In this document: positions 37,142 to 45,067 of the stretch, piece after piece
How positions within the stretch are numbered: position 1 is the stretch's first letter
How the letters are laid out: the number at the start of each line of letters is the position of its first letter
NCBI GenBank assembly: GCA_033391075.1
Contig: JAWPMV010000001.1
Coordinates: 4,898,001-4,962,000 of the forward strand
Direction of reading: 5' to 3'
DNA length: 64,000 nucleotides
Origin: Bacteroidia bacterium
GTDB taxonomy: Bacteria > Bacteroidota > Bacteroidia > J057
The notes under the pieces: generated by a model
Databases searched by the model: none
The model's input: the letters and a program-made list of their open reading frames with translations, nothing else
What the model was told of the DNA's origin: nothing
Program-made: the position numbers and the translations under genes

Positions 37142-38023
37142 CTATTCCGCCTTTAGTTTTGCTTTTTTTGATCGATTTTTAAGTTTCCGACTATCTGCCT
37201 GAAAAACCCATACAGGTACTTTACTCTGAAAGGCCATATCCCAGGTTCTGCTCCCTCCAATAATTCGGTTAAAAATACTCCTATGATGAGTCAGCATGAC
37301 AATCAGATCGATCTCTTTCAGCTCAACATAAGCATTTAGGCCGGCTACAATATCATCATTGGTAACAATGTCAATACTAATAGGGCTATTTATGAGATCA
37401 TGTTGATAGGCTTCTTCCAGGATGCTTTTTTTATACACATCCAATTGCTCTCCTTCCCGTTGGATATGTACACAATGCACCTGGGCATCCAGGCTATTTG
37501 CCAGGTTTATCACCTTGTCCAATGCGAGGATATCTTCCTCTTCAAGATTGGAAGCATATGCGATTCTTTTAACCGGCGTATAAGCAGCACTCTCTGGAAC
37601 TACAACTACAGGACTATGGGTATTTTGGATAACTCTTGTAGCAGTTGTACCCAGAATCTTCCTGAGGGCTTTATTCTTTCCCCTCATCCCCATCACGATC
37701 AGGTCAGCATCCATAGCATCACTTTCTTCAAGAATTGCATCTACAGGCATCCCTGGTACGGTCTTAGCTGAAATATCCAGAAAATCTCCGTGCTCCAACT
37801 GGATGCGCTCTAATAACTTATTGATATGTGTCTCTGCAATTTCTCTAAAAGAATCTCCTAGTTGAGACAATAATTCAACAGGCATTTCGGGATCAGGAAT
37901 AGGAAGGGAGTATACATGAAAAATCATCAATTTATCCACTTCTTTATTCATCATTTCCAGGGCATATTCTAATGCCTTATGTGAAGCAAGGGAGAAATCG
38001 ACGGCGACGAGAATTCTTGACAT
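37142..38023 (-). CDS. Universal stress protein, tandem UspA domains
   Basis: The 293-residue cytoplasmic protein has two UspA folds. The first (1-143) begins MSRILVAVDFSLASHKALEYAL and keeps the ATP-binding pattern G-x2-G-x9-G-T (MGMRGKNKALRKILGTTATRV). The second (about 148-280) starts RIAYASNLEEEDILALDKV and is degenerate at the nucleotide loop. The C-terminus is very basic (KLKNRSKKAKLKAE). It is the first gene of the operon with the FixL-like kinase (43 bases downstream) and REC-CRP regulator. A TGAC-N4-GTCA site lies 80 bases upstream. Usp proteins help cells survive starvation or low oxygen; the link here is contextual. Confidence 0.93.
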   Translation of the reverse strand: MSRILVAVDFSLASHKALEYALEMMNKEVDKLMIFHVYSLPIPDPEMPVELLSQLGDSFREIAETHINKLLERIQLEHGDFLDISAKTVPGMPVDAILEESDAMDADLIVMGMRGKNKALRKILGTTATRVIQNTHSPVVVVPESAAYTPVKRIAYASNLEEEDILALDKVINLANSLDAQVHCVHIQREGEQLDVYKKSILEEAYQHDLINSPISIDIVTNDDIVAGLNAYVELKEIDLIVMLTHHRSIFNRIIGGSRTWDMAFQSKVPVWVFQADSRKLKNRSKKAKLKAE

Positions 38024-38049
38024 GATATTTATTATTGCTGTTGTTTAAG

Positions 38050-38114
38050 TAAAACTAGCAGCCAATTGAGCAAAAGGAGATGACCTCTCCAGATTCCAGA
38101 AGTGACTTTTGTCA
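38050..38114 (-). promoter_or_regulatory. CRP/FNR-type operator and promoter of the usp-kinase-regulator operon
   Basis: The palindrome TGACTTTTGTCA (38103-38114) reads ATGACAAAAGTCAC with its flanks on the minus strand. Its centre is 51.5 bp upstream of TAGTTTTA (38057-38050), a near-match to the TAnnTTTG -7 element. If transcription starts a few bases past this element, the site centre lies near -61, the class I activator position. Exactly the same geometry occurs at 40485-40549. Confidence 0.7.
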
Positions 38115-38120
38115 TTCTGA

Positions 38121-38151
38121 AAAAAATGGAGCCAGCCGGGCGGCTGACTCC
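38121..38151 (-). terminator. Terminator of the upstream usp operon
   Basis: On the minus strand GGAG-x-CAGCCG pairs with CGGCTG-x-CTCC (arms in 38128-38151) followed by a T run (38121-38126). It ends the operon 40469-38181 just before the operator of the next operon. Confidence 0.82.
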
Positions 38152-38180
38152 TTCACATGGCTTCCAAAAAACTGTATCGA

Positions 38181-39044
38181 TCACTTTTTCTCGACTTCCC
38201 GCTCATCAGCGGGTAAGGATAAGACGGGACATTCAAGATGATTGATAAGTTTTCCAGATACGCTACCTCTGAATATCTTTTCAAATGGACCTTTCTGGTG
38301 ATGGACAACACAAAGAAGATCGGCTCTTGAGTTGGTCATATAGTGTTGGACTCCCAATTCTACAGATTGATCGGCTTTGCCGTGAATCTGACAGGGAAGT
38401 GCCCAGCATAGTTTTTCAAATTGTCTCATTTTCTCGAGGGTCTCTTCCTGCACTACAAATTCCTTGACGGAGGCAATGTAAAGCAGGTGCAAAGTTGAGC
38501 CAAAGTTCTGGAGCAAGCGGATCAGATCCGTAAAAGGTTGCTTTGCATCTTCATTGAAGTCAGAGGCAAAGACCACATCTTTCAGGTAGAAATCTCCGAT
38601 CGGATGTTTAATGATAAGCACAGGAACATCGACAACATTGCTTACTTTCTGTGCATTGGATCCCAGAAACATCTCCTTTAATCCATCAGCCCCTTCAGAA
38701 CCCATTACAACCAAATCGATATCAAACTTATCTACCAATTGTTCAGCTCTATCCATCAAATCTCCAGATGAGTATATAGAGTTGATGCGGATACCGGAAT
38801 GCATATTTCGCTCGATTACCTTATTAAATTGTTCCATCATTGCCTCTTCTTTTTTAAGAAGATTGGGATGACAATCTTTTTCTTCATCGGTAAAAATGTT
38901 CCAGTCCGGATGGAGGTGAATACGATGGTACAAATAGATTTGGCCGCTGATTTTTCTTGCAAACTTTATGGCTGCTTGTAAAGCATATTCTGAATGATCA
39001 CTAAAGTCTGTGGGTACGAGGATATTTTTTATAAGCTTAGACAT
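38181..39044 (-). CDS. Universal stress protein
   Basis: The 287-residue protein has two UspA-type halves. The first begins KNILVPTDFSDHSEYALQAAI and has a nucleotide loop VMGSEGADGLKEMFLGSNAQKV (G-x2-G-x9-G-S). The second (about 150-280) starts DVVFASDFNEDAKQPF and ends in VHHQKGPFEKIFRGSVSGKL. The gene overlaps the preceding usp gene by eight bases and is the last of its operon. It differs clearly in sequence from the other two Usp proteins here, so this is an old family set and not a recent tandem duplication. Confidence 0.92.
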   Translation of the reverse strand: MSKLIKNILVPTDFSDHSEYALQAAIKFARKISGQIYLYHRIHLHPDWNIFTDEEKDCHPNLLKKEEAMMEQFNKVIERNMHSGIRINSIYSSGDLMDRAEQLVDKFDIDLVVMGSEGADGLKEMFLGSNAQKVSNVVDVPVLIIKHPIGDFYLKDVVFASDFNEDAKQPFTDLIRLLQNFGSTLHLLYIASVKEFVVQEETLEKMRQFEKLCWALPCQIHGKADQSVELGVQHYMTNSRADLLCVVHHQKGPFEKIFRGSVSGKLINHLECPVLSLPADEREVEKK

Positions 39045-39987
39045 AATCGAGTGTTTTAAATTTTTTGATACTAAAAGATGGAAGTTTTTCTACCTCATCA
39101 TGACGAGGTCTAAGGATCATAAGGGGAATATCAAGATTCAGTTCCAGGACTTTTTCACTGACACTTCCCAGGATTAAGTTGCCAAAGAAAGAGTGTCCAA
39201 AGGCTCCCATTACCAGGAGATCGGCCTTCAATTCTTTTGCAGCATCATATACATAGTGGCCGGGATTTACGTGCATATTTTCGACCAATTTCAATTCTAT
39301 ACCTTTCTCCCCATAGCCCAGCACATCCAGATAATGAAGAAAGAATTCTTCATGTGTTTCTCGAATTCGTTTCAGGATCAAATCTGGACGACCACCCAGT
39401 TGAGCCCTTACCCCTGAAGGCACATCGTATACATGAATCAGGCTCAATTTGACTTTAGCAGGTAGTTTTTCTGTCCAGTCCAGTACCTTTCTTAAGGCAT
39501 AGGTAGAAGTAGGAGAAAAATCTGTTGCCAGAGCGATGTGGGAAATTCTTTGCTTCTTTTTATGTGGGATAAAGAGAACAGAACCGGGACTCTTTCTCAG
39601 ATATCTCCTGGCTGAAATTCCGGATCCCTGGCTAGGTATCTTTCGCCCCAGTATGGCCAGATCTATCCCTTTTACTTCAGCCCAGTGCAACAATTGTTCT
39701 CCCGTCTTTCCTTCCAGTACATTACAGTCCACTTCAAACTCCCCGGGTTTCAGTTTCAGCTTTACTTCCTCTTCCAGACTTTTTTTCAGCCTTTCATCCA
39801 GGGGAGTAGCCTTCATTTCTCCTAATTCATCCATTACAAAACTGGGAAGGTCCAATTCTTTTACCACATGGGTACAATACACTTTTTCCGGTTTTTGGAT
39901 TCCCGCAAAGACCTTCAAATAATCCAATAAGTATAAATCTGTATTGGAGAGGTCCATACCGAGAAGGATTCTTTTAAATGCATTCAT
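39037..39987 (-). CDS. Universal stress protein, tandem UspA domains
   Basis: The 316-residue protein has a degenerate first UspA domain (KRILLGMDLSNTDLYLLDYL; ILGRKIPSQGSGISARRYL) and a second (about 150-305) with an intact loop, VMGAFGHSFFGNLILGSVSEKV (G-x2-G-x9-G-S). ISHIALATDFSPTSTYALRKV marks the start of the second domain. It overlaps the upstream small exported-protein gene by four bases and the downstream usp gene by eight, so the three are translated from one message, probably under control of the operator at 40538-40549. Confidence 0.92.
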   Translation of the reverse strand: MNAFKRILLGMDLSNTDLYLLDYLKVFAGIQKPEKVYCTHVVKELDLPSFVMDELGEMKATPLDERLKKSLEEEVKLKLKPGEFEVDCNVLEGKTGEQLLHWAEVKGIDLAILGRKIPSQGSGISARRYLRKSPGSVLFIPHKKKQRISHIALATDFSPTSTYALRKVLDWTEKLPAKVKLSLIHVYDVPSGVRAQLGGRPDLILKRIRETHEEFFLHYLDVLGYGEKGIELKLVENMHVNPGHYVYDAAKELKADLLVMGAFGHSFFGNLILGSVSEKVLELNLDIPLMILRPRHDEVEKLPSFSIKKFKTLDYV

Positions 39988-40469
39988 AATATAGAGCTTG
40001 TGTTGAAGGTTGATTCATTGATTCTGATAAGTCTCCGATTGAGGTGGTTTTCCATTTCAGCCTCGCAGGATTCATAGTAAAGAACCGTTTGCCCCTCTTC
40101 TATTTCATAGCTTATTTCCGCATAGTCGAGGTAGAGAAGGCAAAAACTTTCATCCTTATCCATGGCTCCTACATAAATGAGTTTGTCCTCTATCAATTCG
40201 AAAACCAGATATTCCGCAAAACCGGGCTTACAATATTCGCTGATCTTTAGGCGAACCTGGTTCCTATAAATCCATTCTCTTTTTACTTCTATCCACAACA
40301 TATCCGGCTCACCCAAATCCGTATCTCGATGCTCATTTACCCAAATCCCTTCTATTTTTTCTACATATTCCTCCAGAGCACCTGCAGGTTTTTCTTCAAA
40401 TCTGAAAGCTGTAAATAACAGTCCACCAAGAAGTAATGCTAAGCCGATATGTAAGGAGGTCTTTTTCAT
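39984..40469 (-). CDS. Small exported or membrane-anchored protein, first gene of a usp operon
   Basis: The start is set at the ATG at 40469: an in-frame ATG at 40487 lies inside the predicted -7 promoter element. The 161-residue product begins MKKTSLHIGLALLLGG, an uncleaved anchor or signal peptide (about 5-22), followed by a Glu-rich segment and a domain of alternating strands with three Cys (KISEYCKPGF, ESFCLLYLDY, YYESCEAEM). I do not recognise a family. It may be a periplasmic beta-sheet protein. It leads the operon with two usp genes and shares the FixK-like operator, so it is a candidate for induction under low oxygen. Confidence 0.75.
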   Translation of the reverse strand: MKKTSLHIGLALLLGGLLFTAFRFEEKPAGALEEYVEKIEGIWVNEHRDTDLGEPDMLWIEVKREWIYRNQVRLKISEYCKPGFAEYLVFELIEDKLIYVGAMDKDESFCLLYLDYAEISYEIEEGQTVLYYESCEAEMENHLNRRLIRINESTFNTSSIL

Positions 40470-40484
40470 TTTGATCTCTTTTCT

Positions 40485-40549
40485 CAAACATATAGGAGAG
40501 ACACTAATTCAAGAATGAGAGAGCGCAGAGGCAGGAGTGACTTTTGTCA
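40485..40549 (-). promoter_or_regulatory. CRP/FNR-type operator and promoter of the usp operon
   Basis: The palindrome TGACTTTTGTCA (40538-40549) reads TTGACAAAAGTCAC on the minus strand, close to a FixK/FNR box. Its centre is 51.5 bp upstream of TATGTTTG (40492-40485), a perfect TAnnTTTG -7 element. The distance is identical to that in the operator at 38050-38114. The divergent kinase gene starts about 75 bases on the other side. Confidence 0.75.
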
Positions 40550-40625
40550 ACCTCAGAAGAAAGTCCTAACTGTAAATGTGGAGTTGATTACGTTTTAAGC
40601 TAAAAAAAGCACTAATACATAGCCT

Positions 40626-42758
40626 ATGATTTGTGCAAGGCTAAGAAGAATGACATTTTTTTTTAACTTATTCATAGCTATGCACTTACACCATTCTTTA
40701 CTCCTGATCTTCATTTTCTTTGGCAGCTTTAGTTCGATTAAGGCTCAGCCAGAGATTGTAGATAGCCTGAAAAAGGTCCTTGCTGCTGAGCCTGAAGAAT
40801 CGGTTCGTATGGAAAGTCTGATTCAGCTTGCAGAACAGCTTCAATTTATTGAGCCGGCCAAAGGCATTGAACTTGCGCGAGAGGCAAGAGATATTGCCAC
40901 AAATAGAAAAGACACTTTTGCACTGGCTGGAGCCTTGTCTCGGATGGGCACCTGTTATGAAATCCTGGGGAACCTGGAGGAGTCAGAAAAAATCAGAAGG
41001 CAAGCTCTATCTCTTTATTTGTATTTAGGCAAATCAGTAGATATCGGGAAACAATACACCAATCTGGCTACAATCTTCGACGCCCGAGGAGATCTTGATT
41101 CAGCCATATACTTTAATGAAAAAAGTCTGCAATTGTATAGTGATGGGGGTACGGCTATGGATTCAGCAATCGTATTCAATAATCTGGGTATTGTGTATGA
41201 ACGTCTGGCAAATTATGCCCAGGCCGCGGATATTTATCTATGGGCCTTACGCAGTTTTGAAAAAGCTGGGCATGAATACTACACTTCATTTGCACATGCT
41301 AATCTGGGCAATATTTATTTGCTCATGGAAAATGAAAAAAAGGCAAAGTATCATTTTCAGCGATCACTTGTGATTAAGAAAAAGCATGAGGACCGTATAG
41401 GCCAGGCCATTGTTTACAACAACATGGCCAAGCTGTACAAATCTGAAACAGAAGTTGACTCTGCAATATTTTTCAACCAAAAATCTTTGGCAATCCGGGA
41501 AGAGTTGGGAGATACCCTAGGGATGATTGATGTTTATATAAATCTGGGAGCGATTTATCGCGATAAGGGGCTCCTGGCGAAAGGTATTCCTTATCTGCAG
41601 AAAGCCTATGACTTCGCCAGGTTGAAAGAAGTAAAGACCCAGGAGGCCAAAGCTGCTGTCCAATTGGGAAGAGCATACATTGATAGCGGGCAAAGAAAGA
41701 AAGCACTTATGCTGCTGGAAAAAGGACTTCTCAATTCCCTTCAGGGAGGAGAGCCAGAAACTCGTTTGTTGGCATATAAATCTTTGGCAAGTCTGTACCA
41801 AAAAGAAAGGAACCCGAAAGGATTTGAATTCTATGAAAAGGCTATTGAACTGGATGATAGTTTAAGAAACAATGAGGAAACTCGGAAAATCACCCGTCTG
41901 GAAATGCAGTATGAATTTGACAAGGAAAAGGAATTTCTTGAATTAGAGCAACAAAAACAGGAAATCGCCTTCAATGCTGAACTGGACCGCCAAAGATTTC
42001 AGAGAAACATAAGTTTGGGAGGAATCATTTCCGGCCTGATAATCCTCCTTTTGCTCTGGAGAAGCTACCGCATCCAAAAGAGAAACAGAAGTTTACTCCA
42101 AACCCAGAATATACAGCTCGAAGAGGCTTTGCGAGACAGAGAGAATCTTTTGAAAGAAATCCATCATCGGGTCAAAAACAATCTTCAGGTTGTATCCTCT
42201 CTTTTGAGTTTGCAATCGCGTTCGATAGAAGATCCTGTTGCCCTGGGTGCCATAGAAGAAGGGAGGAACCGGGTAAAGGCTATGGGCCTCATTCACCAAA
42301 ATCTATATCAGGAAGAATATCTGGTAGGGGTGAATTTGCCACAGTACATCGAAAAACTCACGGACAATTTGCTGGATTCTTATAAGCTTCATGAAAGCAA
42401 GATTCATATCAGCAGGAAAGTCGAAGAATTATCTATCGATGTAGACACCCTCATTCCTCTGGGGCTTATCCTCAATGAATTGATTTCCAATTCCCTTAAA
42501 TATGCTTTTGAAGGTCGGAATGAAGGCAACATCCATTTACACATCGGAAAAAGTAAGGAAGGACTTCTGGTAGAAGTTGCCGATGATGGTGTTGGACTAC
42601 CCAGAGACTTTAATCATGAGGAAAGCAAATCTATGGGCTATAAGTTGATCCGGGCTTTTGTGCAGAAAATGAAAGCGACTTTTGAAGTTATGTCTGATCG
42701 GGGTACACAGGTGAAAATTTTTCTTCCAGAAAACAATGCTCAATATCAAGTATCTTAA
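40626..42758 (+). CDS. TPR-containing sensor histidine kinase (HisKA_2 type)
   Basis: The protein has up to 710 residues, but the start is uncertain: the ATG codons at 40650 or 40680 give a cleaner signal peptide (hydrophobic core LLLIFIFFGSF, ending IKAQ). A periplasmic array of about seven to eight TPR repeats follows (residues 60-400; IVFNNLGIVYERLANYAQA, TSFAHANLGNIYLLM). Then come a coiled coil, a transmembrane helix (about 460-478), a HisKA_2 domain with LLKEIHHRVKNNLQVVSSLL (phospho-acceptor His near 513) and an HATPase domain (LILNELISNSLKYAF, VADDGVGLP). It senses an envelope signal through the TPR part. The LuxR-type regulator 21 bases downstream is its likely partner. Confidence 0.92.
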   Translation: MICARLRRMTFFFNLFIAMHLHHSLLLIFIFFGSFSSIKAQPEIVDSLKKVLAAEPEESVRMESLIQLAEQLQFIEPAKGIELAREARDIATNRKDTFALAGALSRMGTCYEILGNLEESEKIRRQALSLYLYLGKSVDIGKQYTNLATIFDARGDLDSAIYFNEKSLQLYSDGGTAMDSAIVFNNLGIVYERLANYAQAADIYLWALRSFEKAGHEYYTSFAHANLGNIYLLMENEKKAKYHFQRSLVIKKKHEDRIGQAIVYNNMAKLYKSETEVDSAIFFNQKSLAIREELGDTLGMIDVYINLGAIYRDKGLLAKGIPYLQKAYDFARLKEVKTQEAKAAVQLGRAYIDSGQRKKALMLLEKGLLNSLQGGEPETRLLAYKSLASLYQKERNPKGFEFYEKAIELDDSLRNNEETRKITRLEMQYEFDKEKEFLELEQQKQEIAFNAELDRQRFQRNISLGGIISGLIILLLLWRSYRIQKRNRSLLQTQNIQLEEALRDRENLLKEIHHRVKNNLQVVSSLLSLQSRSIEDPVALGAIEEGRNRVKAMGLIHQNLYQEEYLVGVNLPQYIEKLTDNLLDSYKLHESKIHISRKVEELSIDVDTLIPLGLILNELISNSLKYAFEGRNEGNIHLHIGKSKEGLLVEVADDGVGLPRDFNHEESKSMGYKLIRAFVQKMKATFEVMSDRGTQVKIFLPENNAQYQVS

Positions 42759-42779
42759 TTTATCCTACCCACACATCTT

Positions 42780-43397
42780 ATGAACCGCATTAAAATACTA
42801 GTCGTAGAAGACGATGTTTTTATTGCTCAGGATATCAGCGAACATTTGACAAGTCTTGATTATTGGGTTACTGGGGTAGCTTACCGGGCAGAAGAGGCCT
42901 ATGAGGAGCTAAAAAAAGAACTTCCAGATTTAGTCCTGCTCGATATTAATTTGGGGAAAGGAGAGGATGGGATATGTATTGCCCGGCACATCCAAAAAGA
43001 ATATCAAATTCCCTTTATTTTTCTCAGTTCTTATTCAAGTAGTTCAGTATTGGAAAGAGCAAAACCCACCCATCCGCTGGGATATATTGTTAAGCCCTTC
43101 AATGAACAGGACCTATATACCAGTATCGAAATCGGTCTGTATAATTATGCCCAACGTTGGCAACCTTCTAATTGGAATCCAGAGACCATCAACCGCAAAC
43201 TTGTCACCGAATTTACCCCTAAGGAAGTTGAAGTATTGCAGGATATTTTTGAAGGGAAGACCAATCGCCAACTTTCTCAAAAGCACCATATCAGCCTAAA
43301 TACAGTCAAGACCCATGTAAAACGGATCTATGAAAAGCTGGAAGTTCATGCCCGTTCGGAAGCCATGGCCAAGCTGAGAAACAAATTAGCCCGCTAA
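42780..43397 (+). CDS. LuxR/NarL-type response regulator
   Basis: The 205-residue protein has a receiver domain (1-125; acidic DD at 11-12, Asp55 in LVLLDINLG, Lys in YIVKPFNEQD) and a LuxR-type helix-turn-helix (about 140-200; FTPKEVEVLQDIFEGKTNRQL, HISLNTVKTHVKRIYEKL). It is the second gene of the operon with the TPR histidine kinase and should be phosphorylated by it. The regulated genes cannot be identified from this window. Confidence 0.94.
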   Translation: MNRIKILVVEDDVFIAQDISEHLTSLDYWVTGVAYRAEEAYEELKKELPDLVLLDINLGKGEDGICIARHIQKEYQIPFIFLSSYSSSSVLERAKPTHPLGYIVKPFNEQDLYTSIEIGLYNYAQRWQPSNWNPETINRKLVTEFTPKEVEVLQDIFEGKTNRQLSQKHHISLNTVKTHVKRIYEKLEVHARSEAMAKLRNKLAR

Positions 43398-43434
43398 GCA
43401 GGAAGCTCGCGGGCCATAGAAATTTACCTAAATA

Positions 43435-45042
43435 CTATTCTTTTATCCATTTTCGGTAAAAAGGAAGAAAGCCTTCTTTTTGCAACCGAAATACATAGAA
43501 ACCAGCGGGTAAAACAGATACATCTTTTTCCCAATTATCAAGCCATTCGGCAGATTCCTCCCAGATGAGTTTTCCATCAAGTCCTATGATCTGCATCAGG
43601 TATTTCCTCTTTTCCAAGGATTGATTTCCAATCGATATCAAATGGGAATTTCTGTCATAAGAAAATTCAATTTGATCCAGTTGCAGCTCATTCTCCCTCG
43701 CTAAAGGCCAGGCCCTTTCAAAGGTATATATAGCTCCCATTGCTGGCTTTGTCTCTCCATTTACAGTGTCTGCTCCCCAGGCTCCAACCATCACGAAATC
43801 TTGACTTATGCTTACTGCTGCACCAAAGAGATCTGAATCAGAACGTTCGGTTCCAGCCAGTTTTGCCTTTTCTGACCATTGTCCATTTCCATCCAACTCA
43901 AATACATGGGCAGCACCTGCAGCACTTATAAGGTTGCTTTGATTTCTATCGCAAGCAGCTGTGCCCGCTCCAATAATTGCTGCGCTACCCTCCATATCTA
44001 TGGAGGAACCAAATGAACCGCTGAAATCCGGATTAGAAGGAAAGACCTTCTGTTTTTCAACCCAGCTATCATTTTCCCATTTAAAAAAGTAGGCAGCTCC
44101 ATTCGCTCTGCCCAAAGTGGTAGCTAGGTCTGATTCTGCACGCGCAGCTCCTATCACAGCCCATTCACCATCCAAAGCAAGGCCAGAACCAAAAGAATCA
44201 AAAAAATCAGAATCAGAAGCTTCAATCCTTTGCAAATCAGCAAGGGTCATTTGTTCAAATTCACTTTCTGTTTCAAAATAAGTTCCGTACGCGATGCCGG
44301 TTGCCAAGGAAAGTTGATCGGCATCTTTGGGAGGAGCACCTATCATCAAGGCATAATTATCCAGAGCAACTACCGATCCGAATTCATCTCCATTTGCTCG
44401 ATCTTCAGCCACCAATTTTACCAGCTGAGTCCAGCTTTGATTTGCAGCTCGTTTAAAAATATAAGCTGCTCCAGCTTCGGGCATGGGGTTGGCTCCATTT
44501 TCATCGGTATCATTGCCGGGAGATCCTAAAAGAGCATAGTCGCCGGATAAGGAAAGAGATTTTCCCAGAAAGTCTCCATTGAGTGGATTTAGGCTTTTAA
44601 GGGTATCTTCAAGTACCCAAATATCATTGCTTTCTCTCCGATACACATAGGCTTTCCCAGCAGCTCCTGAACTACCCAAAGATTCATTGAAAGCACCAAC
44701 CAGAGCTAAATCGCCTTCAATATCTACCGAAAAGCCATAATAGCCCAGTCTTTGTCTTTCGGGAGAAACCAGTTTTTGGATTTCCTGCCAATCCCCATTT
44801 GCCTGCAGTTTGTAGATATAAGCGGAACCAGCTTCTGAAATGCGAGCACCTCCATTTTCATCATAGTCTGCCCACCAGGCCCCTGTGATCATAAAGGAAT
44901 CGGATATTGCTACTGAAATCCCCAGATTATCCCCGCCCCATTGATCAGCAGTTCCCAGTTTTTGTCCAAGGGTCCAAAGCTGGGCTGAGAGTTGAAGACT
45001 TGTAAGCAGAAATAAAAAAAGTGATAGAATAATTGTTCTCAT
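43435..45042 (-). CDS. FG-GAP repeat T9SS protein
   Basis: The 535-residue exported protein has a signal peptide (1-20, ending LSAQ) and about seven FG-GAP-type repeats (residues 25-420). These have the pattern F-G-x-S/A-V-A-(I/L)-x-x-D followed by A-(L/M/I)-(V/I)-G-A, for example FGSSVALDNYALMIGAP and FGAAVSISQDFVMVGAW, and should form a beta-propeller. The C-terminus (about 455-535; KYLMQIIGLDGKLIWEES to FYRKWIKE) has the beta-sandwich pattern of a type A T9SS sorting domain, although the YPNP motif is missing. It is the last gene of a three-gene exported-protein operon. A surface adhesin or structural role is likely. Confidence 0.85.
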   Translation of the reverse strand: MRTIILSLFLFLLTSLQLSAQLWTLGQKLGTADQWGGDNLGISVAISDSFMITGAWWADYDENGGARISEAGSAYIYKLQANGDWQEIQKLVSPERQRLGYYGFSVDIEGDLALVGAFNESLGSSGAAGKAYVYRRESNDIWVLEDTLKSLNPLNGDFLGKSLSLSGDYALLGSPGNDTDENGANPMPEAGAAYIFKRAANQSWTQLVKLVAEDRANGDEFGSVVALDNYALMIGAPPKDADQLSLATGIAYGTYFETESEFEQMTLADLQRIEASDSDFFDSFGSGLALDGEWAVIGAARAESDLATTLGRANGAAYFFKWENDSWVEKQKVFPSNPDFSGSFGSSIDMEGSAAIIGAGTAACDRNQSNLISAAGAAHVFELDGNGQWSEKAKLAGTERSDSDLFGAAVSISQDFVMVGAWGADTVNGETKPAMGAIYTFERAWPLARENELQLDQIEFSYDRNSHLISIGNQSLEKRKYLMQIIGLDGKLIWEESAEWLDNWEKDVSVLPAGFYVFRLQKEGFLPFYRKWIKE

Positions 45043-45067
45043 GTTAGTGAAATGAAAATTTGGAAAA

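Noticed and set aside
43389-43413. GCCCGC/GCGGGC hairpin at the end of the LuxR-type regulator gene
   Set aside because: It overlaps the coding end and has no T tract after it.
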